A stretch of DNA of 64,000 nt from Scortum barcoo (taxonomy: Eukaryota > Chordata > Actinopteri > Centrarchiformes > Terapontidae). This document shows positions 1 to 11,923 of this stretch, in pieces (the first letter of the stretch is position 1; every line of letters begins with the position of its first letter). Position numbers and translations under genes: made by a program. Below the pieces are notes generated by a model. That model did no database searches, was not told the origin of the DNA, and was given only the letters and a program-made list of their open reading frames with translations. The stretch spans positions 19,521,992 to 19,585,991 of the forward strand of contig CM041546.1 of the NCBI GenBank assembly GCA_023238725.1, in the 5' to 3' direction.

Positions 1-786
1 ACACACAAAAGCACGCCAAAGTAGACTGTAATCTCATGACCCACGCTGCAGATTCTTAAAAATATAGTACATGCCACTTTATTTCCAGGAAGTTTTGGAC
101 TTGAGCCTTTGAGGATTTGTTTTTATAGATGATGTTTTCTTTAACTATTTACTTTTTAACACAGCTGGATTTTTTCATCAGTGGAAATGACCCCAGACTG
201 AACTTTGTCACCTCCAAGTAAACTGGCCCAGGTACGGGTTAAACCCTTGTCAATATTCCCTGTTAAACCCGGGTCCTGCAGTGTAAAGAGGATTAGTCTA
301 TGTCTGGGAAATCATGTCTCTATCTCTCAATGAAGGACTTCCCACAGATCATGCTGAACCACCAGAGTGCTAGAGCAAAACTGGCTTTAACCAGCTAAAT
401 CCTCCCAGACTGATGCCTCACTCCAACATGACTGTGTCATTCACGAGAAAAGCAGAATTAGAGAAAAACAGTGCTCCCTGAGGTCATGACAGGTGGTGGT
501 GTCCCGGGGCCGCGACAGTTGAGATTACTGCCACAGAGACCAGAAAGCGAAGTCGCAGGCCGAGTGTGGACAGGTGGCCAGTTGGTCAGTTGGCCGGTGT
601 CAGCGCCACCCATCATGACCTAGGATGAGGTTTCACCTCAAGGGTCAAATGGAGGTCATGTTTTTAGGTCCAAGAAGTTTCCATTGTCAGTTTACATTTT
701 TAACCACATGAAAAAACTAAATTCTTCAAATCAAATATTAATTATTTTATATAATTATTTTTATATAATATTTCATATTTTATAGA

Positions 787-789
<3 letters not shown>
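1..789. other. Intergenic, no recognisable feature
   Basis: Unique, moderately AT-rich DNA downstream of nr2f5. No open frame with family resemblance and no RNA gene was seen. Confidence 0.6.

Positions 790-869
<80 letters not shown>
790..869. repeat. (AT)n microsatellite, about 80 bp
   Basis: An uninterrupted alternating AT tract of about 40 units, preceded by AT-rich DNA from about 730. The open frames across it (IYIY runs) are artefacts. Confidence 0.98.
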
Positions 870-872
<3 letters not shown>

Positions 873-3800
873 TGTTTTTTGTCTCTGTCAATGGGGAATG
901 AGTCATATTCACAAGAGGATATTACCATAAATAATTGTGTTGCACTGTTTACGGTGTCTGTACTTGTTTGTGCAAGTGCTGGATTTTAAGTAGTGCTGTG
1001 GAGGAGTGTGTCTCTGAGTGGGTCCCTGTTTTGTTGAGTGTGTTGTGTCCGTACATGCACACACACCAACAAAATGTCCTTCATGTCCTGACGATGGTTC
1101 TCCACTATTCCTCTGAAAGATGTGAAGAAAGAGACAGTAAGCAAGCAAACATGGATATAAATAATGCACAATGTAAAATATTTTAAAACACCAACTTGAC
1201 TCAACAGCAAATATTTTATGAAGAGAGTAATGCATTCAACTTGTTTGTCAGACCTCAAGGTTGCACATCATGTGTTCTGGTGAGAAACATTGGATGTAAA
1301 TCTAACTTTTATTTGTTTACACGAAACTCAGAGACTGCTTTAATTGAGTCTGTGTGTTGTCATGGAAGCCCCTTTGAAAGAACAAGCAAACAGAACCATT
1401 GTTTAATGCAACCTCCTGTTCTGTTCACTTTGCTTTTTTGTGTTTGCATTTAGAGTTTGTTATAATAAAATTCAGTAAAAACAAGTGCTGACTTATCATC
1501 CCCCACTACCCAACAATGGAAACTTGCATGTCAGAGAATGGAAAATACACAAGTGCATATAGTCTCCTGACACTGACTTTTAATAACGGGTCTATAAAGA
1601 AAATAGCTTGTAGCAAAGTTAAAATTACAAAAGGAGATCCATTACTTTGTAAAACCTCTGAATCACAGCCCAGTTTCTCATTTGGCTGGCAAGTTAATTA
1701 AGCCCGGTGTCGTGTCCACTGACAGCTGTTTCCCCAAAACACCAGACCACTCAGAGCAAAAGATTCGCTTAGTAGGCTGGATCAAGAGCTGGGACATCAT
1801 CTTCCTGCAAAAGTAGATTGCTATATCCATAAAAAAAAAAAAAAAAATCATTTCACTGAAAAAAAGCACCGCCCGTCACCTGCACTTGCTCATTGTTTTG
1901 GGGGGTGTTACACATTTGCAGTGGATCCGCACGTAACAACCAAGCGATCAGAATCCACAAGGACATCTTCTGTTTCCAGCTCATGGGGAAGAGCAGTGAG
2001 AGGGTCCAACAGTTTATCTGTTTATTTATACCCTTAACCTTAATCTGGTCTGCCCTTCACTGCCGCAAGTGTGACTTCATGCAGAGTGAATCTCTCTTGT
2101 GAAGGGCAGGTGGAGAGGAGGCAGTCTGGAAAAAAGCCAAGCTGAGTTTTGATCTTCTCCTTACCTGAGAGAAGTATTTCTTATAGTCCATATAAAATCT
2201 GATATGTCCAACTGAGACGTTCAGTTTGTAGAGCTTGTGCCTTTGTGGCTCAGCGACAGAAAAACACTAGCCTGCAACAAGAGTGCACGCATCGCTCATA
2301 CTCCATACACGACCTGTGTAATTCAGAGAAATCGTTCACAGATTGTACTGTACACATACACAGCTGCATCGCCCAGCACCAATTACCACAGCTGTGACCT
2401 CACACGTCCGGGTCAGCGATTCCCACAAAATGGACAAAAAGAAACTTGTCCTGGAATCTCGGCTCCCAATTACTCTGCACTGAGCTCCCCCGGCGGACAA
2501 TGCTGCAGGTGAGAAGTTGGACGGGGCCTTGTCAGAGCTTGGCGGAGGCACAATGGAGCCCTGTGGAATCGCCTGGACTGGCTGCGAGCCTGTTTACACA
2601 TGGAGTGCCAAGAGGACTTCTTTAGAAACGGAGTATCTAAAAGGAGATATTTTCATCCTCTGTGTCTCCATAAGCTTATTTCATGTGTCGTGGCATAGAT
2701 CGAGGCATTAGAATCGATTTAGATTTATTAGATATTTCAGTTATAACACAAATGTTTTGTGTATGTGTATTCATACTTCCTCAAAAGGCTGTTTCTCAGA
2801 AAGAAAGGTAAACATAGGTGGTATTTTGAATCTTGCTCTTTTCGTTGTTAAAATACTTTTAACAAAAATGAAGCAAAAGAAATTAGAAAAAAATCTCAAA
2901 TACCTTTCACTCTCAGCAGTTGTAACGACCCATTCACTAAAAGGTAAAGCCACAAAAACCAAAATACTGGTCTCAAATACGACAATACAACAGTGTATAC
3001 ACAGATTAAGTTCATGACTGTGAGATATTGATCTGTGCATCTCTGCCTCATTTGCCATGGAGCTTTCCTCAGACACTCACAAAGTTTCCAATGAGCAACA
3101 TCATGAAAGTTGGAAATGGAGAGAGGTAAAATGGGGGTGAGAGAAAAGAGAGGGATGAGCCAAGGTATTGTGGGAGAGCTGTCTTTAGGAAACAGAGCAG
3201 TGGTATGTGTTGCAGAGAACGGCTAAGGTCAACAACAGAGCCCTGCATTGATTCCACATATGTGGTAAGGTCAGAAACTATCATGGGACCTTTGCCCCTG
3301 GGCAGTTTCCAATCATTCTGTTCCTCATAATCCGTGGAAAACTTGTCTGCTTTTCACAGTTCAATGACCACTCATCTCCGCAGCAATTACAGTGCCCTCT
3401 TTGCACCCTGACAGTTCAATGTACAAGTGATCTAATGTGATTTAGTTTTCCCATCGCTTTAAGCACAAGGGATGTTTCTGATGCAGGGGCGATTATATCA
3501 CGTTGAATTGATCAGATGTAAACAAGCTAATAAAGAGTTATAAAAGATCGGAGATTAATATTCCCCCGGATACACGAACAGCTCCTCAATTACACTGTAT
3601 TGTGTTTTAAGAATTTTAATGGCTTACTGATTTATAAACAAAAGCAGCTCAAACTGAGCTTTTTGGAAAGCAGCACAAACTGGTCGCTGGTGTGGGTAGA
3701 TACCAACTTTACAGTCAAGAATAAGAAGCATTTTATTAATGTCAGAACAGCCAATACATGTACATGTGTGGCAGTATAACAGTCAGTTGGCAACCAATTA

Positions 3801-4277
3801 TGATGGCCCCCTTCTGCACACAACACTCATTGATAAACCCCAGGGGCCATGTGAAGATGACTTAGTGGGTCAAATGCAGCCTGAAGTTATCGCAGATAGC
3901 TCAAGAGATGCATTAAGACACACACACGCACACACACATATACACACACAGCATGCAGAGCGTTCACAAAGTGGAAACAGACAACTCTAAAAATAAACCA
4001 TCTGAAATATTTAACTTACTGACCCAGAAAACAGCCTCAGCGTAATATGTTTGCACAAGCAGAGGGCACCACAACGAAAGGGCCATGATATCATTAGGGC
4101 TGACGGTAACTCTTAACAAAATGCAAGCTACATACATTTTGCACTGTCTGCCTCGAGTTAATGTGTCAAAGTCACATGCAAATGAACCACGTGTGTCACA
4201 GTTGTTTAGTCAATTATTTGAGGGTGATAAAATAATGCAAAGAGTGATTAAATCAGGTCATTTGGCATCATATGTTC
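870..4277. other. Intergenic, no gene seen
   Basis: Mostly unique AT-rich DNA with short homopolymers such as the A-run near 1830. Many small open frames on both strands overlap without any consistent coding signal or recognisable domain. A short CA tract lies at 3918-3950. Confidence 0.55.
3918..3950. repeat. Imperfect (CA)n microsatellite
   Basis: CA dinucleotides interrupted by a G and by ATAT. Confidence 0.9.
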
Positions 4278-4560
4278 TTAAAGGGGCACTCCAGGAATTT
4301 AGTGCTGCGCTTCCATAAGGTGGGGAAATCGCAAGAGACAGATTAAGCACAAGAATGGTAAAAACAGAAGATTAAATATCCAGATTTTTGGTCCTTGGTG
4401 TGGATCAAGCTCGCAAAACATTGGATCCTACACTTCCCATAATACAAAGAGCATCAAGTGCAAAGACCTAAGGAATTAGAAGAAGGTTATGGTGTAACTT
4501 TTAGATACATAACAAACAAATACAGAAAATTACTATTTTATGTTCTATGTGTGCTGAACC
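4278..4560 (+). repeat. Probable interspersed repeat beginning TTAAAGGGGCACTCC
   Basis: The start (TTAAAGGGGCACTCCAGGAA, then TTTAGTGCTGCGCTTCCATA) resembles a short non-autonomous repeat I associate with many teleost genomes. The boundaries and family name are uncertain. Confidence 0.4.
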
Positions 4561-4572
4561 CCAGATTAAACA

Positions 4573-4670
4573 TGTTTGAGTACCATGTCATGTTAATCTG
4601 TCCAACAGTAGTTGAGATATTTCAGTCTCAACACAAACAGTGGCCTGGCAGACCTACATTGCCATCCCGG
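4573..4670 (+). repeat. Fragment of the CCAATAGTTGTTGAGATATTTC teleost repeat
   Basis: TCCAACAGTAGTTGAGATAT followed by TTCAGTCTC, a GTGG block and CATTGCCATCCC follows the order of the same repeat seen more fully at 57113-57657. This is an old, diverged partial copy in plus orientation. Confidence 0.6.
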
Positions 4671-4735
4671 AATTATTCATGATGGTACATCTTAATCCCT
4701 TGAAAAGCATCTTTAATCTTGTCCTGGGAAAAGTT

Positions 4736-5200
4736 CATTAGAGGAAAAAAAAAAATCAAATGAAGTCAGACCCAAAGTTCCCCAGCGAGTCAAGACATGC
4801 CCTTCTTAGGTTGGTCAGGTTGACGAAGAGGACACGATGATTGGCATGGCCCCCTGTCCTGCTTGCAGCTAAACAGCCATGTCCATATTCAGCAATGATA
4901 TTGGCCTCTAACCCCCAGTCCAGATGCCATTACCATTTTAGATTCACACCGAGCGTCCAGGCCGGTGCACAACACTATCAATATTAATGCTCTGTGACTG
5001 AGGCGGCTTTGGAAGAACTTTCTCCCACATCAATATTGATGGTGTTGCCATACATTGGAGTCAGGGCCCTCTTTAAGGATTTATAAGAGGAACGTTAGTG
5101 GGGGTGGTGGTCTGTATGCGAAGGAGGCCAATGCCTTTTTTGGTCTGCACCTCAATGATGTACATTTTCCTGCAGTTCAGAGCAATTTCCGTGGGAGAGG
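4736..5200. promoter_or_regulatory. Candidate conserved non-coding block downstream of nr2f5
   Basis: Unique, balanced-composition sequence with homeodomain-type motifs, including ATCAATATTAATG near 4978 and the perfect palindrome CATCAATATTGATG at 5028-5041, which has ONECUT-like ATTGAT cores. There is no coding signal. Conservation is not measured; the call rests on appearance. Confidence 0.3.
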
Positions 5201-6839
5201 GGTGACTCCAAACCACGCTTGATGAGATCTGAGTGGAGAGGGGTTGTGCAGGGACAGATCCAATTCCCCCGCAATGCTTTGCTGGAGATGATAGTTATGG
5301 AAAAATGAACGTTTCATTTCAGGGGATCTGGGAATGCTAAATGGGGGTCTGTTGATTCTGGAGACGGGGGTATTGCTTTTGGGACATCTCTGCAAACAGT
5401 CCAATGTTGGGCCACACACGTAGACACAGATCCAATTCATTATTATATTAGCTTTGGAGATGCATTGCTCTATATATCAAGTGTCAAGAGGGCGTGCTCT
5501 GTAAAGAGTTTCAGGCCTGGCTCTTTTGTCATGCATTCAGAAATAAATCATACTGAGAAAAAAAAAGAAACACGAGGAAATTAATGAAACTCAAAATGAA
5601 CTTTGGCTTTGTCTTGTTCTCATAAACCATGTGCAAAACCTACACTGGTAGTTGAGATTTTCAGCTGCATTTGTCATGCTACATAAAGCACTGTGGGTTA
5701 TAGAAGCCATAGAAAGTTAAAGAGGGATTTTGAGCAGTGATATAGCAGCAAATGAAAAAAATGAAGCCACTGAACATGACTCAGGCTTGATGTTCTTTTG
5801 CTTGATGGGCTGTGGGAGTTCTGCTGATAAGGATTACCATCATTGTTAATAAAATCACTATTAATAGCTTTTTTATGTCTAATTGGGAACAGTGGAAAAA
5901 CACAACACTGACATACTGTATAACCACTTCATAAATTAGATATGGTGAACATGTTTGCATTTACACAGTTAGTATTTTCTCCTGTATCTGGATCTTTACA
6001 TGCTCCACCAGCCAGTCACTAACTTTATCTGTCTGTCATTTAGCGCTGAGCAGGTATTGTACAGTGGGTTTATCTGAGCTTATAACAGCTGCCTGCTGTG
6101 GATGTAATAATAACAGTGAGAGTGATATTATTTAAGATGTCAAAACAATGAAATGATGAGGGGTTGTATTTAAATTGTTTACTTGCCCTCACCAATATTC
6201 CCAAAAACAATACTATACAATGAAAAACAGAGGAAAAAGTGGGACTTTTGGCATTTTAATCTTGTTTTTTTTAAATATCAGAAGTTTGATAAATACAGCT
6301 TTTGTCTAGCAAATGATTGATCCATTTCATAAACATTAAAGCCCCAAACTGCTGTTATTCCACTCGTGCAGAGGCAGATGTGCATTGTTTTTTTTTTCTG
6401 GCTGTACAGTAAGACTCCATAGTCAGTCTGTTTAACATTTAGATAGAATTAAGCAACAACAGTCTCATCACATCTCATCGGGTTATTGATCCTCCAAAGA
6501 AAAGACTCTGTCGGTGTCAGGCGTACGCCTCCTCTCAGGACGACTGAGAATGAACGTGTTGCAGAACAGAAAGCCACGTTGCTCCGACAAGACAAGGGTC
6601 ACCAATACAGCTGTCCAGCCTCCTCCCCCTCCACACCGTCCCTTTCACTTAATACCCCGCTATATTTTGATGGTGAGCCAGTAAGTGGGACCTCTTTGGG
6701 GAGACAAAGAGTGACCTCAATTCAATCTGACATCCCACTTATCGATCTGGGCTGCCGTATCCCCCAGAGATGGACGTCTAGCTTGCCCTTGCACTGCTAA
6801 CATTCACATTTAGCAACAAGACAAAACATGTCTTTTTAT
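5201..6839. other. Intergenic, nothing recognisable
   Basis: AT-rich unique DNA with scattered T and A runs. The 104-codon open frame at 6486-6800 has no recognisable domain, and no gene is called. Confidence 0.55.
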
Positions 6840-7220
6840 TAAACAAAATCCCTCCACACGTCGCCTCGTCTGCCCAAGTCTAAATTACACACACACACAG
6901 CGACCCGCTTTCACAGGCCTTCCTCCTCCCACGTAGGGCACTATTCATCTTCGGTGGGGCCCTTTTGCTAAATTGAAAGTGTGTCATAACAAATAGAGGA
7001 GGTGTCTGGCTTAAATGCATGTGACTGGCGCCGATGTCATCTCTGTCAAAGGAGCATCCCTTGTATTTTTAACAGAGGGACTGTGACATGGACCCAGGAC
7101 AATTACTGTCACAGTGCATGGGGTGATGAATCTGCCGCCTTATTGTGTTTGTCATCTCGACCTCTGGCTGGGACCTGATTGGTATGGTCGCCTACCTACA
7201 GACGGTTCAGATGGATGCAT
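6840..7220. promoter_or_regulatory. Candidate conserved non-coding block
   Basis: Unique sequence richer in GC than its flanks. It contains closely spaced TGACATGG, CAATTACTGTCACAG, ATCTCTGTCAAAGG and CCTGATTGG motifs. It has no repeat or coding character. The call rests on composition and motif density only. Confidence 0.28.
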
Positions 7221-8110
7221 TGTTTCTGTCCTGCATGTGTAAATGTGTGCATCATAACACTTAAACAGAAACCTAATTGACTCTCACTTGCACTGGTGAA
7301 GAACTCCTCTGTCCTGGGGTAAAATACAGGTGTCAAAATGAGTCATCCAGTTCGAAATGGTGAAAAAATGGTCGGTAGCATACACATTGTGTATTGTCTT
7401 TGATATATAATTTTCTTTTATCTTATTTTATGTCAAACAAGTTGGGATTGGGACATTTTGTTGAAAACTGAAAGTGCATAAAACTCATATTCTTTTGGGT
7501 TTTACTTATTTTCATTTAAAAAAAAAACAGATTGTTTTAAAGTACAAATTCATTTAAACTGCCTTTCATCTGGATTTTCTGTCACCATACAAGTAAGAAA
7601 TTGGGTGTTTTCTGGTGTAAGAGGTAACCATATTTTACTGTGGACAAAGTCATCTTGTCGTTAACAGCTGAGAACACAAACAGAAAGTTTAGAGAAACAT
7701 GGAGAGAAACCCTGACTGAACTGCTGATTAAACCAGAGACCCTCTACATAACTGATTTTATGATTTTTTTTGTCATCTGTTTTTTAGTATCCAATCGAGT
7801 AATAAAACCTGAACTAAATGCATTAAATTACAACATACTGTAGGTACAATGTAGACCTACGATAAGAGCCACATAATTGTAATGTGCAAAGTAATTTACC
7901 CACAAAGAAATAACCTGTGATTGCTGTACCAGCTATGATATGTACAGGTTCTGATTTGTATCTTGAAGCACCGTATTTTGTTTTTATGGTTTATGCTGAG
8001 CCCAGTGTTTGCCATAAATGGCAGGTGTGCAAAATTGAAGTGCAAAAGTAATTCAGCTCCTGCCATTCAAAGGAGCTATGTCAGTTTGATTTACCTGTAC
8101 ACATAAACAT
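7221..8110. other. Intergenic, nothing recognisable
   Basis: AT-rich unique DNA. The short open frame at 7640-7843 has no family resemblance. Confidence 0.55.
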
Positions 8111-8157
8111 GCACACACACACACACACACACACATACACCTACACACACACACACC
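8111..8157. repeat. (CA)n microsatellite
   Basis: Two CA blocks separated by TACACCTA. Confidence 0.95.
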
Positions 8158-8297
8158 TTTGGGCCACATGTGTTTTTTATATTCATATGGTGAAGGAAAG
8201 AAAAAAAAATGTGCGCCTCCAAAATGGAGGTTGAGGGGTCATGGTGTTTGGCCAGGAGTGACAGCTCTGAAATGAAGGCATAAGTCAATCGGCTACT

Positions 8298-8300
<3 letters not shown>

Positions 8301-8352
<52 letters not shown>
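8301..8352. repeat. (CA)n microsatellite, 26 units
   Basis: A perfect uninterrupted CA tract flanked on the right by G-rich DNA (GGTTGGGGCGGGAGG). Confidence 0.98.
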
Positions 8353-8355
<3 letters not shown>

Positions 8356-8754
8356 TGGGGCGGGAGGCAGGGTGATGGTGGGCGCTTAGGATAGAGGGTG
8401 GGGATTGAGGGATTGGGGGAGGTAGTTGGAGGAGGGGAGGTTGGGTGTAAGGGGCACAAGGTTACCATGTGGGGGGAGTGTTTCTGCGTGTGTGTGCATG
8501 TGTGTGTGTCTATGTGTGAGTGGTGGGAGGGAGGCAACTTGAAATCATGTTTGAGAGTCTTAATGCACAAACCTGTACTCGTCCATGCTCCTGTCTTTCT
8601 TTTGCCATCTCTCCCCTGGTCTCTGTCTAACACTGAAAGCCACCAGCAGCTATGTTTACCCAAAATTGAACACACAACCCACACACACCTCGTGACACAC
8701 CTTGAACCCAAAGGTCAAAGACCATGTGTGTTCTTTCTCTCCCACTCTCAGTCT

Positions 8755-8756
<2 letters not shown>

Positions 8757-8787
<31 letters not shown>
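8757..8787. repeat. (CA)n microsatellite, about 15 units
   Basis: The third CA tract within 680 bp, on the same strand as the other two. Confidence 0.97.
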
Positions 8788-8789
<2 letters not shown>

Positions 8790-9479
8790 GGTCATGGTGT
8801 TTGTTTACTCTCTGTCATGCACCAAGCAGGCCTGTATCAACATTTGGGCTCCATCCCAGTGTGAGCGCAGGGAAACCCCCACTCAGTTTTAAATCTTTGA
8901 TTGATCAACAATATTGATTGACACATGTGCCTCTTTCCCTCATTGAATCAAAGTGCTCTTTGGAAAAAGAAATATCTGCAAGCGAGCAGTAACATTACTT
9001 ATCCTCAATGATCTGAGGAAGAAGTGTTTTATTGGTGTGAGTAGATGAAATAGTCTTCTGCTATGGATGAATGGGCAATAATATAATTCAAAGATTGCAT
9101 CACAGGTTTCAGATCACACAGCGTGTGGTAGATGTTACTTCAGCCTCCATTGCTTTCAAGGCAAGCATGCTCTCCTGACACAGCTATTTGCCACTGCTAC
9201 TATCTACTTTTGATTTTACAGGTATCCATGTCCCCTAAACTATACACCTTTTGACCAGCAGAGAACATACAGATCAATGCTTCATGAATTGTACCATTAT
9301 GCTAATCATTTTCTCTATTTAAGATACAACCTGCTCTGTTATGCTGTGTGCTGAGATTACACATGGTGGATATTAGCAGCCTTTGACATACACTGCATAT
9401 TAACTGCATTGGGGTTCAACACTGTCTTAATCTATTCAGTGAGAATACCCAAGTAAATTAAAGAGCACTGCAGGAGTAC
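8788..9479. other. Intergenic, nothing recognisable
   Basis: Unique AT-rich sequence without coding, RNA or repeat features that I can identify. Confidence 0.55.
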
Positions 9480-9620
9480 TCTTCGGCCAGTTCTATGACT
9501 GGTGACTCTGGAGGGACCTCTCTAATGTCTGAGAAATAACCCTGATGGTGTCTTCAGGGTTATTTCAACTTGAGTCCAACTTGTAGAGTTTATGATGCGG
9601 TGAGGGTCTAATAGGCTATG
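9480..9620. repeat. Probable interspersed repeat with a 13-bp hairpin
   Basis: GAAATAACCCTGA at 9533-9545 and TCAGGGTTATTTC at 9554-9566 are perfect reverse complements around an 8-base loop. The motif resembles part of a repeat I recall in teleost genomes. The limits given are approximate. Confidence 0.5.
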
Positions 9621-11030
9621 AGTGGGATAAAAGTCTGATTCATTTTCCCATCTGAAAACTACCCTATGAAATACTCCTGGTTCAATCGTCAAAAAGAAAC
9701 AGATGAACACGTGCATTAGAAAATATTTGGTTCTTTGATTAAAAGCCAAAGGTAGAAACCTGTGTACACAACACTGTCAGGGGGAGAACATAACCCCGAA
9801 GGTGCATCTCAGCAAGAAATATTGCTTCCAGGTAAATTTTGTGATAATTAGCGTTTTGTTCACAAATTACAACAACCTGAGTCCACTGCAGCTCCACTTT
9901 ATGCATCAGATCTTATCAGATCACAGCAATGGGCAGGCAAGGCTCATGGGTATTTTTGTGATTAGACCAGTCCACCAAGGTTGGATATTTCACTTAAATG
10001 TTCCTGAGACCAATTCCTGATGGGGACATCAAATGAGCAGCCAAATTCACTAATGTAACAATTAATGACATATTACATGTATATGGAAGGAGGTCCCATT
10101 ACTTCTGTTGTGTTTCCTGTGAAATGTTTGTGAGCTCAATCCACCATCAACCCTACTGGTACTGTTTTGATTTCTTTAAGTTACAAGTGGTTGCAATGTT
10201 TAAAATTTAATATTTTTAAAAAATAATTGAGTGGCATATCAATAAACCATTTTATCATTAGTTGACTGGGCATGTTACTCTCTACTCCAATGTTTGGGGC
10301 ATTTCCTTTCCTCAAAAATGATCAGAATGTGCTCACTGTAACACGTACAGTGTTACAAAGTGGAAATACTGGACGCTATACTGTATAACTGATAGGTAGA
10401 TCAATTCATTGTTGTACTTTTGTGTTCAAGGACTTAACATGTGGACGAAACCACTGCGAGGCATATGAGTGAAGATGCAATCTTTTGAAACCTAAAAAAT
10501 GCACTCTTTTGCATTTATAATTACCTGAAGTACTTTCAATATTATTTTCCGTCTTAAATTATACAGTTATGTTTACTGTAATGTTGAGGGGGGCAACCTG
10601 TGTTTTTTCCAGACCCCTCATCTCCTTCTGTTCATGCTGTACATGGAAAAAAATCTCCAAGAACCAAAGCTGAAGTGTTGAGTTAAAACCAGTATCTTTA
10701 ACATAAATGTATAGGCTCATTTTGCATATGAGGAGGATCAGGAGGCTCACATTTCTTTGTTGTGTCACATTGAAGATGATGTCTAAAGGAATATCTGTAA
10801 TGGGAATCCACAACATGGAAAAGCACTTTTGGAACCAGCGGCTCCTCCCACTGCACAACTGCACACTGACACGCTATCAGATTGCATTCTGGAAAGTGTG
10901 GGATTGCGCCAGATAGTTACGCAGCACAGGAAAGGCAATAACAAAACTGCAGTATTTCATGTGTTGTTTGGAGAATTGAGAATTATATGACAGTAAAAGA
11001 CAGCAGAAAACTTTCTGTGAACAACAGAAT
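9621..11030. other. Intergenic between the repeat and the nr2f5 3' end
   Basis: Unique AT-rich DNA. A small inverted repeat (TGTAACAC and GTGTTACA) lies at 10337-10357. No gene is supported. Confidence 0.5.
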
Positions 11031-11036
11031 TTTATT
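11031..11036 (-). terminator. nr2f5: Candidate distal polyadenylation signal of nr2f5
   Basis: Gene-sense AATAAA is followed within about 10-30 bases by a T/G-rich stretch (TTCTGTTGTTC, then TTTTCTGCTG), as expected of a cleavage site with a downstream element. It lies 1.88 kb after the stop codon. Confidence 0.45.
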
Positions 11037-11570
11037 TCAATCAATGGATAATCCATATTTTCAAACAAAAGTAGAGGGGATAAAAACAAACTCATAGAAA
11101 CGCTCTGTGAATTCATTTACCAACAGACAGCTTTCTAAGATCCCAGATAGCTTGTTCAATACCAATACTTGCTTCCACCGAGGGAAAAAAAAAAACAACT
11201 TAAAATAGTCCTAAACTAAGTCACAGTCATAAGTCCAACTGGGATAATATTGTAACATAGACTGAGGTTTTCAGAGGTTAGTGAGACTTTTCTCTACGGT
11301 ATCGGTACGATAAGATCAATGACATGAGTCGAGGGGGTTTTCCCTACATGACAATATGATCAGGAAGTGGAAAAGAACTTGCATGAGGTCTGTAGAATTA
11401 AAGTGCTGATGACGTTAAAGCATAAATGTTTGTTCTCACAAGTTCTTTCTGACAATGTCTATTAACGCATTAAAAAATCTCTGTATTTCGCATTGCTTTT
11501 CTATGACTTTACATGCACATTAATTTCTCTTACATCGTGTGAGTTCATTTCCACTCCTGACAGGACATAA

Positions 11571-11588
11571 TACCTGTTATAACAGGTA
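11571..11588. repeat. Perfect 18-bp palindrome TACCTGTTATAACAGGTA
   Basis: The sequence equals its own reverse complement over 18 bases. It carries two opposed ACCTGT/ACAGGT motifs, an E2-box type bound by ZEB or Snail factors. It falls inside the probable nr2f5 3'UTR. Confidence 0.85.
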
Positions 11589-11917
11589 ACGAGAGATTAT
11601 GGCACAGTCATAAGATAAATGCTCAGTGACAAAATCTTTGTTCTAAGGCAAGTACAGCTAGTTTTTGTAAAATTACCCCCCACCCCTCCCTCTCCAAAAG
11701 CTCCAATATTGACAATCATGACTATAAAACATTAACAAGGATGAGTTGTGTCACTCCTGTGATAACAACATGTAAGGAGTCGTAATGGGCCTTTTGAGTA
11801 AGTAAAAAGGTAGGTCGATCAAATGACGTAAGGGTAGCAAGAATCTACCAGTGCTGTGATTTTACAGGAGTGAATAAGTGTAGGTTCTGACTAGTTTACA
11901 ATGCAAGTGCCTAAGCT

Positions 11918-11923
11918 TTTATT
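11918..11923 (-). terminator. nr2f5: Candidate proximal polyadenylation signal of nr2f5
   Basis: Gene-sense AATAAA lies about 1.0 kb after the stop codon and just past a long A-rich tract. Its downstream flank is less clearly GT-rich than that of the distal signal, so it may be a secondary site or not used. Confidence 0.3.

Noticed and set aside
8091..8711. 206-codon minus-strand frame
   Set aside because: It reads through two CA/TG arrays (poly Cys-Val) and has no domain outside them.
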